Shown here piece by piece: positions 1-5,070 of a DNA stretch of 6,318 bases. Every line of letters starts with the position of its first letter. The first letter of the stretch is position 1. The stretch is taken from contig JADZCW010000222.1 in NCBI GenBank assembly GCA_020851395.1, positions 1-6,318 of the forward strand, read 5' to 3'. A program made the translations under genes and the position numbers. The notes beneath the pieces are model-generated. The model searched no databases and was not told where the DNA came from. It saw only the letters and a program-made list of their open reading frames with translations. This DNA comes from Phycisphaeraceae bacterium (GTDB lineage Bacteria > Planctomycetota > Phycisphaerae > Phycisphaerales > Phycisphaeraceae).

Positions 1-1464
1 GAGGGTGGTCTGGGCGGCGAGTTGGTCCTGGGACTGGTGGAGGTGGTCGAGGTATTGCCAGCAGGTCTCGACGTTGGCGCGCAGGCCGGTGCGGGCCCAC
101 TGGCGGCCATGCGTCAGCAGGTCGGCGACGGTGATCTTGGCGGGGGGGCGGGCCAGGGCGTAGGTGGCGACGTCCTCGTCGCTGCCGGCGATGGTGTGGA
201 GCAGGCCGACCTGGACGAGGTTGGCGCAGAGGCGCTGGACGGAGGAGGTGGGCAGTCCGAGGTCGGCGGCGAGGTCGGTGGGGGCGGCGCCCTTACCGTC
301 GGTGAAGAGTTGGCCGAGGCGGAGCATCACCGGGACGGTCCAGGCGGGGTCGCCGATCATGGTGGAGGTGGCGGCTTCCTCGTCGATCAGGGGGTTGCGG
401 ACCTGGCTGAGGGAGTAGGTGAGTTCTAGGCCGAAGAGGATGATCAGCCAGGTGACATAGAGCCAGAAGAGGAAGAGGGGGACGAGTCCGAGGGCGCCGT
501 AGAGGCTGGTGGCGGCGGTGCGTGAGACGTAGATGGTGAAGGCTTCCTTGCTGATGACCCAGAGGACGGCGGCGATGAAGCTGCCGACGAGGACGTGTCG
601 GATGGGGACGCGGGCGTGGGGGAGGAGGGTGTAGATGGCGCTTAAGACGATCCAGGCGGTGATCAGGGGTGAGAGGACGACGAGGGGGCCTGCGAGCCAG
701 CCGGTCAGGTCGCCGCCGGCGGCGAGGAGGCTAAAGGCTTTCTGCTGGATGAACTGGCCGGCGACGAGGACCATGGGGCCGAGGGTGATCACGGCGTAGT
801 AGTAGGTGACGCGGATGTACCAGGGTCGGCCCTGGTCGACGCCTAGGACCTGGTTGAAGCTCTGCTCGATGGTGGCCAGGAGGGTGGTGGCGCCGTAGAT
901 GAACAGGAGGAGGCCTACAGCGCCGATGCGGGCGAAGTTGACCTTGGCGAGTTGGTCGATGACGTTGCCGATGAAGTCGCCGAGTTCCTGGCGGCGTTCC
1001 TGCTCCTTGACCTGTTCCTGGGCTTGCGCGAGGGCGGGGGTGGGGGCCGACGGGGGCGCGAGGTTGGTCGCGGGCGAGTGGGGCGGGGCGTCGGCAATTT
1101 CGAGCGTCGGATGGGTCGTCGCGTCGGCGGTCACCGGGGCGGCGGTGATGTCGGCGGCGAGCAGTTGCTCGGGGATGAGGTTGAGGATGGTGTCCTTGAA
1201 GCTCTCCTGGTTTTCTTCGAGGCCGCGGAAGGCCTGGAGTACGACGAGGATGAGGACGAGGGTGGGCAGGAGACTGAAGACGGTGCGGTAGGTCAGGGCG
1301 GCGGCCATCTGGGGGGCGCGGTCCTCGCGGAACTGTCGGTACCAGATCCAGGAGAGGCGGGCGGTGTATCCCGCGGCGCGGCGGCGGCGCGAGATATTCG
1401 CGGCGTGGGCCTGGTGGACGAAGGAGTGGGCCTGGCTCTTCCATTGGTGGATGGGGTTGGGCAT
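1..1464 (-). CDS. YihY/BrkB-family inner-membrane protein with C-terminal winged-helix-like domain (3' end cut by window edge)
   Basis: I translated this frame by hand; it stays open for 488 codons from ATG at 1464 to the left edge, so the stop lies outside. It belongs to the YihY/BrkB family (once misnamed ribonuclease BN), polytopic membrane proteins of unclear function. The N-terminal signature is at residues 50-75 (APQMAAALTYRTVFSLLPTL), continuing into the first membrane segment. Further hydrophobic segments lie near 180-200, 220-240, 255-282, 290-310 and 322-350, with the conserved-looking stretch SLYGALGLVPLFLFWLYVTW at about 320-339. Residues 105-160 form an Ala/Pro-rich then charged insertion between the first two membrane segments. 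Residues about 375-470 (MLRLGQLFTDG, LAADLGLPTSSVQRL, LVQVGLL) look like a winged helix-turn-helix, a known C-terminal extension in this family. No Shine-Dalgarno precedes the ATG; a promoter-like sequence sits directly against it. It is preceded by yidD with a 130-bp gap. Confidence 0.9.
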   Translation of the reverse strand, partial: MPNPIHQWKSQAHSFVHQAHAANISRRRRAAGYTARLSWIWYRQFREDRAPQMAAALTYRTVFSLLPTLVLILVVLQAFRGLEENQESFKDTILNLIPEQLLAADITAAPVTADATTHPTLEIADAPPHSPATNLAPPSAPTPALAQAQEQVKEQERRQELGDFIGNVIDQLAKVNFARIGAVGLLLFIYGATTLLATIEQSFNQVLGVDQGRPWYIRVTYYYAVITLGPMVLVAGQFIQQKAFSLLAAGGDLTGWLAGPLVVLSPLITAWIVLSAIYTLLPHARVPIRHVLVGSFIAAVLWVISKEAFTIYVSRTAATSLYGALGLVPLFLFWLYVTWLIILFGLELTYSLSQVRNPLIDEEAATSTMIGDPAWTVPVMLRLGQLFTDGKGAAPTDLAADLGLPTSSVQRLCANLVQVGLLHTIAGSDEDVATYALARPPAKITVADLLTHGRQWARTGLRANVETCWQYLDHLHQSQDQLAAQTTL

Positions 1465-1470
1465 GGGAGC

Positions 1471-1499
1471 ATTATCGCCATGTGGAGGGGATTTGTGGA
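1471..1499 (-). promoter_or_regulatory. Candidate promoter abutting the YihY-family start codon
   Basis: On the minus strand, TCCACA (1499-1494, 4 of 6 matches to the -35 consensus) is followed by a 17-nt spacer and GATAAT (1476-1471, 5 of 6 matches to the -10 consensus). Only six bases (GCTCCC) separate the -10 hexamer from the ATG at 1464, so transcription would begin at or next to the A of the start codon. This fits the absence of a Shine-Dalgarno and suggests a leaderless message. It is inferred from sequence only. Confidence 0.4.
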
Positions 1500-1510
1500 G
1501 CGATGTTCTT

Positions 1511-1575
1511 GGGGGCCGCGAGCTGGGACCGGCTCGCTGACGCTCGCGGCTCGTTGAGACCGGCTCGTTGGAGCA
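1511..1575. repeat. GC-rich composite repeat/hairpin region, copy 1 of the 27-bp dispersed repeat
   Basis: Bases 1532-1558 are identical to 3562-3588 (27 bp). A 9-bp inverted repeat (GCCGCGAGC at 1515-1523, GCTCGCGGC at 1542-1550) overlaps this copy and could form a longer hairpin. Two short direct repeats add to the pattern: GACCGGCTCG at 1527-1536 and 1558-1567, and GGCTCGTTG at 1548-1556 and 1562-1570. The block lies in the 130-bp gap between the yidD stop and the YihY gene, 3' of yidD. It resembles a REP-like intergenic element. It is not followed by the T-run expected of an intrinsic terminator on either strand. Confidence 0.75.
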
Positions 1576-1594
1576 GGGGACTTATCGTCCGCGT

Positions 1595-1825
1595 CTAGGC
1601 GGGGTCGTGGCCGAAGGTGCCCCAGGGGTGGCAACGGGCGATGCGTTTACAGCCGCGCCATAGGCCGGAGAGGGGGCCGTATTTGCGGATGGCGTCGATC
1701 ATGTACTGGCTGCAGGTGGGGGTGTGTCGGCAGTGGCCGCCGAGCAGGGGGCCGAGGGTGGCGCGGTAGGCCATCACGAGGAAGATCAGCAGAGCGGACA
1801 GGGTTCGTCGGAGGATCGCGATCAT
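1595..1825 (-). CDS. yidD: Membrane protein insertion efficiency factor YidD
   Basis: The 76-residue product matches the YidD family (about 70-85 residues), a small membrane-associated protein thought to assist YidC/Sec-dependent insertion of inner-membrane proteins. The N-terminus is an amphipathic/hydrophobic segment (LSALLIFLVMAYRATLGPLLG, residues 9-29 approximately). The diagnostic core follows: CRHTPTCSQYM at 32-42, AIRKYGPLSGLWRGCKR at 45-61 and CHPW at 65-68. C32, C38, C59 and C65 are the typical family cysteines. The start is ATG at 1825, which overlaps the rnpA stop as ATGA (1825-1822). With no Shine-Dalgarno of its own, it is probably translated by coupling to rnpA. The reading frame remains open far upstream, but that extension is low-complexity Pro/Arg sequence antisense-like to nothing known and lies over rnpA, so I rejected it. 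The rnpA-yidD order is the standard bacterial arrangement. Confidence 0.95.
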   Translation of the reverse strand: MIAILRRTLSALLIFLVMAYRATLGPLLGGHCRHTPTCSQYMIDAIRKYGPLSGLWRGCKRIARCHPWGTFGHDPA

Positions 1826-2226
1826 GGCGAGGCGGTTCGGCGTTGGCGGCGGCTGGACTCGGCGTGGATGGCGGGGATGGCGCGGGCGAGGATGTCCTGA
1901 TACTCGGCGAGCGTCAGGGGCGCATGCGGTCGGACGACGACGATCAGGTCGTAGCCGGCGGGCCAGTCGTGCTGGGTGTGGCGGAAGGCTTCGCGGAGGA
2001 GGCGTTTGACGCGATTGCGGACGATGGCGTTGCCGACGCGGGTGGAGACGGCCAGGCCGAGGCGGGGGTGAGAAAGGTCGTTGGGGCGGGCGTGGAAGAT
2101 GAGGGGGCCGAGGAGTTTTTTGAGCTTGTGGTCGTAGACGGCAGCGTAGGCGAGCTTGCCCGAGAGCTTGAGCGCGGCGGGGAGCGTGAGGCGCGGGCGC
2201 GGCGATGGGGGCGTCGGGTCGGACAT
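1822..2226 (-). CDS. rnpA: Ribonuclease P protein component (RnpA)
   Basis: This 134-residue basic protein is the protein subunit of RNase P, which binds the catalytic RNA and helps it remove 5' leaders from pre-tRNAs. The family hallmark RNR region is at residues 70-82 (RNRVKRLLREAFR), preceded by the strand PRLGLAVSTRVGNAIV (54-69). It is followed by GYDLIVVVRPHA (91-102) and a C-terminal helix with LAEYQDILARAI (106-117). The N-terminal part (LSGKLAYAAVYDHKLKKLLGPLIFHARPN) occupies the usual substrate-cleft strand positions. Length is normal for the family (110-140). The ATG at 2226 has no visible Shine-Dalgarno and lies inside an 8-bp inverted repeat, which may control translation. Downstream, yidD overlaps by 4 bases. 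The usual upstream rpmH is absent; a glycoside hydrolase gene ends 63 bp upstream, which is too short a gap for rpmH. Confidence 0.95.
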   Translation of the reverse strand: MSDPTPPSPRPRLTLPAALKLSGKLAYAAVYDHKLKKLLGPLIFHARPNDLSHPRLGLAVSTRVGNAIVRNRVKRLLREAFRHTQHDWPAGYDLIVVVRPHAPLTLAEYQDILARAIPAIHAESSRRQRRTASP

Positions 2227-2255
2227 GGAGTGTCCGACATTCTCGGGTGAGAATG
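2218..2255 (-). promoter_or_regulatory. Two adjacent inverted repeats over the rnpA translation start
   Basis: The first repeat is GTCGGACA (2218-2225) with TGTCCGAC (2231-2238), a perfect 8-bp stem with a 5-nt loop; the rnpA start codon (2226-2224) falls at the loop/stem edge. The second is CATTCTC (2238-2244) with GAGAATG (2249-2255), a perfect 7-bp stem with a 4-nt loop. The two share base 2238, so both cannot form completely. They could be RNA hairpins limiting rnpA initiation, a DNA operator, or a weak end signal for the hydrolase message. There is no T-run after either, so an intrinsic terminator is unlikely. Confidence 0.5.
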
Positions 2256-2289
2256 AGGATTTGGCCAGCGACGCGGTGGGGGTGTGCGT

Positions 2290-3486
2290 TTACACGGTCA
2301 GCAGCAGCAAGGCGTCCTGCCAGCCGGCGGGGGGCGTGAAGCCCCCGGAAGCATCGCCTGAAGTTGGGTAGCGGCCGATCTCGGTGCGCTGGCCGGTGGT
2401 GGGGTCGATCCAGGTGGCGGTGGCCTCGCGGCCTGCGGCGAGCTTGTTCAGGTGGAGGCTGACGGGGGCGTTGGCGGCCAGGTAAACCAGCAGCCAGTCG
2501 CCTTTGGTTGAGCGTGCGGCGGTGCAGAGGTCGAGGCTGTCGATCGGGCCGGGGTCGGAGGCGAAGATCGACTGGTCGGGGACGATGTCCCACCAGTGGG
2601 GGATGGAGGTGAGGATCTGACGGTAGAGGGTTAGATGTTGAGCGCCGGGGGAGTCGAGCCAGGCTCGCCACTCGGTGGGTTTGAGCCAGGCGTCGACGTG
2701 GCCGTAGCTGTGGTGGCCGCCGGCGAGGTGAGACCAGTAGGCCTGCTTGCGGATCTCCAGGGCGGTCTGGAGCTTGTTGAACTCGACGCCCTCGTAGCCG
2801 CCCTCGGCCATGACGACGGGCTTGGGGGGCGTGCGGTCGTAGTCAGCCTTGGTGATGGCGTAGAGCTTCTCGTACATGATGCAGGGCTGGTTCATGTTGA
2901 AGTCCAGCCAGGGCTCGTCGTGGATGAAGCTTGAGGAGGTGGGGGAGGGATCGGGGTGCACGGTGATGAGACGGCTACCCCCATCGCCTTCGCGCAGGCC
3001 GGCGGCGAGTTCGCGGCAGATGGGGATGAATTCCGCGGTGGCCTTGGGGTACATGGTCCAGATGATGTGGGGGGCGGACTTGTAGCGCTGGGCGATCCAC
3101 TTGGCGTAGGCGCGGGCGTTGGCGGGGGTGATGCGGTTGGCCTGCTCCTGGTGGTAGATACCCAGGACGAGGACGATGCCCGCCTCGCCGGCGGCGGCGA
3201 TGACCTTGTCGGCCCCCCGGAAGTAGGCGTCGTTGGGGGTGGCGGGGTCATCGTTGATCCACGGTTTCTGGCCTTCGACGTTGGGCAGCAGCCCCTCGCC
3301 GACGCCGGTGAGCATGACCTGGAAGGCGCTAAAGCCCTGGCGTTTGCGGCGGCGGAGGATCTCGGTCACGTCGGGCAGGGGGACGTCGCGGGTGAGCTGC
3401 CACTGGGTGTCGCCGAGCCAGAAGAAGGGGGCGCCGGCGGGGTCGAGGAAGTAGCGGCCGTTGGGGCTGATCTTGAGGGAGGTCAT
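2290..3486 (-). CDS. DUF4038 / apiosidase-like (GH140-related) glycoside hydrolase, probably cytoplasmic
   Basis: The product is 398 residues from ATG at 3486, or 408 from an in-frame ATG at 3516. Numbering below is from 3516. The N-terminus (KISPNGRYFLDPAGAPFFWLGDTQW, 15-39) is the characteristic opening of DUF4038 (PF13204) TIM-barrel hydrolases, the family containing the GH140 apiosidase that cuts apiose linkages in pectin. Further barrel landmarks are GFSAFQVML (61-69), AGIVLVLGIY (112-121), HIIWTMYPKA (150-159), the D205 segment WLDFNMNQ, and KPVVMAEGGYEG (232-243) with E238/E242 as candidate catalytic acids. RKQAYWSHLAGGHHSYGH (256-273) follows. The C-terminal 90 residues (LLVYLAANAPVSLHL, ATATWIDPTTGQR) look like the beta-sandwich 'collagen-binding-like' domain (PF12904) usually found after DUF4038. 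I prefer 3486 because the family homology begins just after it and AAGGG lies 11 nt upstream, while 3516 has no ribosome site. No signal peptide is seen. The substrate cannot be fixed from sequence. Confidence 0.85.
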   Translation of the reverse strand: MTSLKISPNGRYFLDPAGAPFFWLGDTQWQLTRDVPLPDVTEILRRRKRQGFSAFQVMLTGVGEGLLPNVEGQKPWINDDPATPNDAYFRGADKVIAAAGEAGIVLVLGIYHQEQANRITPANARAYAKWIAQRYKSAPHIIWTMYPKATAEFIPICRELAAGLREGDGGSRLITVHPDPSPTSSSFIHDEPWLDFNMNQPCIMYEKLYAITKADYDRTPPKPVVMAEGGYEGVEFNKLQTALEIRKQAYWSHLAGGHHSYGHVDAWLKPTEWRAWLDSPGAQHLTLYRQILTSIPHWWDIVPDQSIFASDPGPIDSLDLCTAARSTKGDWLLVYLAANAPVSLHLNKLAAGREATATWIDPTTGQRTEIGRYPTSGDASGGFTPPAGWQDALLLLTV

Positions 3487-3559
3487 GGGGAGTGTTGCCC
3501 TTGTCAATTGGAGCATGAGAGGTCGAGGTCATTCAGGACGAGCAGAAAATCCAGGGGAA

Positions 3560-3588
3560 CCGCTCGCTGACGCTCGCGGCTCGTTGAG
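3560..3588. repeat. Copy 2 of the 27-bp dispersed repeat, hairpin-forming
   Basis: Bases 3562-3588 are identical to 1532-1558. The repeat ends one base before the stop codon of the minus-strand carboxypeptidase gene (stop at 3591-3589), so it is the first thing transcribed after that stop. Read on the minus strand, bases 3579-3560 fold as CCGC, GA, GC, loop GTCA, GC, GA, GCGG: four outer pairs, a tandem G.A/A.G mismatch and two inner pairs. Copy 1 has one extra G in this core. The next bases are TTCCCC, not a T-run, so it is more likely a REP-like or 3'-end element than a classic terminator. Confidence 0.75.
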
Positions 3589-4767
3589 TCAGAGGATGGC
3601 CTGGGCGAGGCGGCGGCCGATCTGTTGGTAGTGATGGGGGGTCATTACGATGCGGCCGCGGTCGGCCAGGGCGTAGCAGGTCTCGATGGCGAGGGCGGGG
3701 GAATTGAATTCGTGACCGGCGAAGTCGCAGAAGGTCGGCGTCTCCCAGCGAGAGCGGTAGTTGCCGGTGCGGGCGAAGTTCTCGGCGGCGTAGTCGCCCA
3801 GGGCCTCACGGAAGCGGGCGAGCCAGGGGTCGACGCGGGTGCGGAGGTTGGGGGATTCCTTCTCGTCGGGGGGGTAGCAGTAGACGCCGGTGTCCTCGCA
3901 GGGGCCGGGGGCGTGGAAATCCAGGGCGAGGATGGGCGTGCAGCGCTGGGCCCAGCGGCGCATGTCGCGCTGGATGAGCAGGGCCTCGTGGCGCATGGGA
4001 GGGTGGCCCCAGGCGCGGTTGAGGTCGTAGGGGAAACGGTCCTTGCCGTAGTCGCCCTCGAGCGTGGCGTCGAGGTCAGCCAGGGGGATGACCCAGGTCA
4101 GGGGGCTGCGGTCGCCGGCTTGGGCGAGTTCGCGGAGCAGGCCGTCGAGGACCCATGAGCCGGGGGTCTCGCCGGCGTGCTGACGGGCGATGAGAAAAAT
4201 GCCTCCCGCCCCCGGAGGGCGCAGGCGTGGTTCATCACTTCCGGGGGGAGAGCCATAACGATTGCTCAGGCGCGTCAGGGGTCGGCCGGCGGGGGTGACG
4301 CCGATCGTGTCGGTGTGCCAATACCCGTGTGTGTCGGTGATGAGTTGTTCGACTTCCGCGGGGCCGTAGGGGGGGCAGAGGGCGATCTCGAGTGAGCCGC
4401 CGGGGGGTGGGCTGGAAATGATCCATGCCAGGTCGATCTGGCCGTCGGGGAGGTCGATGCGTTGCGGGGCGTCGAGGCGCTGCCAGTCACTTCCGGGGGT
4501 CCCGGGGGTGCGGATGACGGGGCGGATGTTGGCGGTCAGATCGGGGTGGGTGTAGGCGAGGCTGAGGTAGTGTCGCAGAAGGAGACGGATCTGGTTGCCC
4601 GGGGGCGAGGCGTCGGGATCGCGCTCGAGGCGGAAGTGGAACCAGATCGCTTCCGGTCCGCCGTGGGGGTGGGCGCTAAAGGCGATGGTCGGCGGCGAAC
4701 TCGCGGCGTCGATGTGCACGTCGGCCGCGTTGCCCATCGAGATGTCTTCACGCACGCGATAGGTCAT
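3589..4767 (-). CDS. M14-family metallocarboxypeptidase, cytosolic carboxypeptidase (CCP)-like
   Basis: The 392-residue product looks like a zinc carboxypeptidase of the CCP-like M14 branch, which removes C-terminal or side-chain amino acids from peptides. Residues 1-140 form the beta-rich N-terminal domain typical of CCPs (PEAIWFHFRLE, 39-49). The catalytic domain shows the zinc motif ARQHAGETPGSW (194-205, H197 and E200), PYDLNRAWGHP (246-256; the D-x-NR substrate-binding motif), the third zinc ligand H285 in LDFHAPG, and catalytic glutamate E362 in LAIETCYA. All key residues are present. I chose ATG 4767 because GGAG lies 7 nt upstream (4778-4775) and a promoter-like TATAGT lies at 4797-4792. 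An in-frame ATG at 4866 would add 33 residues upstream of that promoter with no family resemblance. No signal peptide is visible, so a cytoplasmic enzyme is likely. The natural substrate is unknown. The hydrolase gene follows after about 100 bp. Confidence 0.88.
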   Translation of the reverse strand: MTYRVREDISMGNAADVHIDAASSPPTIAFSAHPHGGPEAIWFHFRLERDPDASPPGNQIRLLLRHYLSLAYTHPDLTANIRPVIRTPGTPGSDWQRLDAPQRIDLPDGQIDLAWIISSPPPGGSLEIALCPPYGPAEVEQLITDTHGYWHTDTIGVTPAGRPLTRLSNRYGSPPGSDEPRLRPPGAGGIFLIARQHAGETPGSWVLDGLLRELAQAGDRSPLTWVIPLADLDATLEGDYGKDRFPYDLNRAWGHPPMRHEALLIQRDMRRWAQRCTPILALDFHAPGPCEDTGVYCYPPDEKESPNLRTRVDPWLARFREALGDYAAENFARTGNYRSRWETPTFCDFAGHEFNSPALAIETCYALADRGRIVMTPHHYQQIGRRLAQAIL

Positions 4768-4791
4768 CAGCTCGCTCCGCGTCGGGCGACC

Positions 4792-4819
4792 ACTATACGT
4801 TGCGGGGAAAAGGTGTGAC
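4792..4819 (-). promoter_or_regulatory. Candidate sigma70-type promoter for the M14 carboxypeptidase gene
   Basis: On the minus strand, GTCACA (4819-4814, 4 of 6 to the -35 consensus), a 16-nt spacer and TATAGT (4797-4792, 5 of 6 to the -10 consensus) would start transcription near 4785. That gives a leader of about 18 nt containing the GGAG ribosome site before ATG 4767. This supports 4767 over the upstream in-frame ATG at 4866. Confidence 0.45.
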
Positions 4820-4892
4820 GCACGGGGGTTGCCCGGCTGCGAACGCCCGAGCGGATGCGGGAACATCGGGCAAAGTCTTGACCGGATCTGCG

Positions 4893-4920
4893 TTGGATTC
4901 CATTCATTGCGGTGTAAACT
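4893..4920 (+). promoter_or_regulatory. Weak candidate promoter for the leader ORF / PEP-CTERM gene
   Basis: TTGGAT (4893-4898, 3 of 6) and TAAACT (4915-4920, 4 of 6) are separated by 16 nt. Transcription would begin near 4927, about 28 nt before the small ORF at 4955 and 144 nt before the PEP-CTERM start at 5071. The match is weak; it is the best AT-richer pair I can find in this 300-bp divergent region. Confidence 0.28.
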
Positions 4921-4954
4921 GGAGTAGTTAGTCCGATCTGTTGGCGGAGGAGAG

Positions 4955-5008
4955 ATGGTTGCACTGATCGAGGAGGTTTCCCAGGGGCTCGTTCGCCGGG
5001 CGTCTTGA
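4955..5008 (+). CDS. Possible 17-residue leader ORF upstream of the PEP-CTERM gene
   Basis: ATG at 4955 is preceded by a strong purine-rich ribosome site (GGAGGAGAG, 4946-4954; GGAGG ends 4 nt before the ATG). It reads MVALIEEVSQGLVRRAS and stops at TGA 5006-5008. I recognise no family. The stop lies 62 nt before the PEP-CTERM start codon. The ribosome site is as good as those of the two secreted-protein genes here, so the peptide may be made, either as a small protein or as a leader influencing the downstream gene. With one sequence and no comparison, chance cannot be excluded. Confidence 0.35.
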   Translation: MVALIEEVSQGLVRRAS

Positions 5009-5051
5009 CCGGTGGGACGTGCTCTGGTTGTTGCGTGTCATGGACATCTAT

Positions 5052-5064
5052 AAGGAGAGAGGAG
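5052..5064 (+). promoter_or_regulatory. Ribosome binding site of the PEP-CTERM gene
   Basis: AAGGAG (5052-5057) and GGAG (5061-5064, after A5060) lie 13 and 6 nt before ATG 5071. The closer GGAG has ideal spacing, and it fixes the start so that a clean signal peptide begins the protein. The frame is open further upstream to 5005, where the ATG-less extension has no signal-peptide character. Confidence 0.75.
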
Positions 5065-5070
5065 AAAGAC

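Noticed and set aside
22..429. Long plus-strand open frames over the left part, rich in Gly/Val/Asp
   Set aside because: They are antisense shadows of the YihY-family gene; high GC content keeps several frames open, and the products are low-complexity with no family resemblance.
2238..2255. Intrinsic terminator for the hydrolase gene
   Set aside because: The stem is only 7 bp, moderate in GC, and is not followed by a T-run on the minus strand.
1826..2671. N-terminal extension of the yidD frame to 358 residues
   Set aside because: The extension is Pro/Arg/His-rich sequence overlapping rnpA and the hydrolase gene in another frame. YidD is 70-85 residues, and ATG 1825 fits exactly.
3491..3516. 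Perfect TTGACA on the minus strand (3504-3499) as a promoter for the hydrolase gene
   Set aside because: It lies within about 20 nt of the start codon and any -10 would fall inside the coding region, where none is seen.
4768..4866. Upstream ATG at 4866 for the M14 carboxypeptidase
   Set aside because: The added 33 residues show no family similarity and would start upstream of the best promoter; ATG 4767 has a proper ribosome site.
5049..5054. TATAAG as a -10 box for the PEP-CTERM gene
   Set aside because: Transcription would begin within the ribosome site, and no good -35 is found at 16-18 nt.
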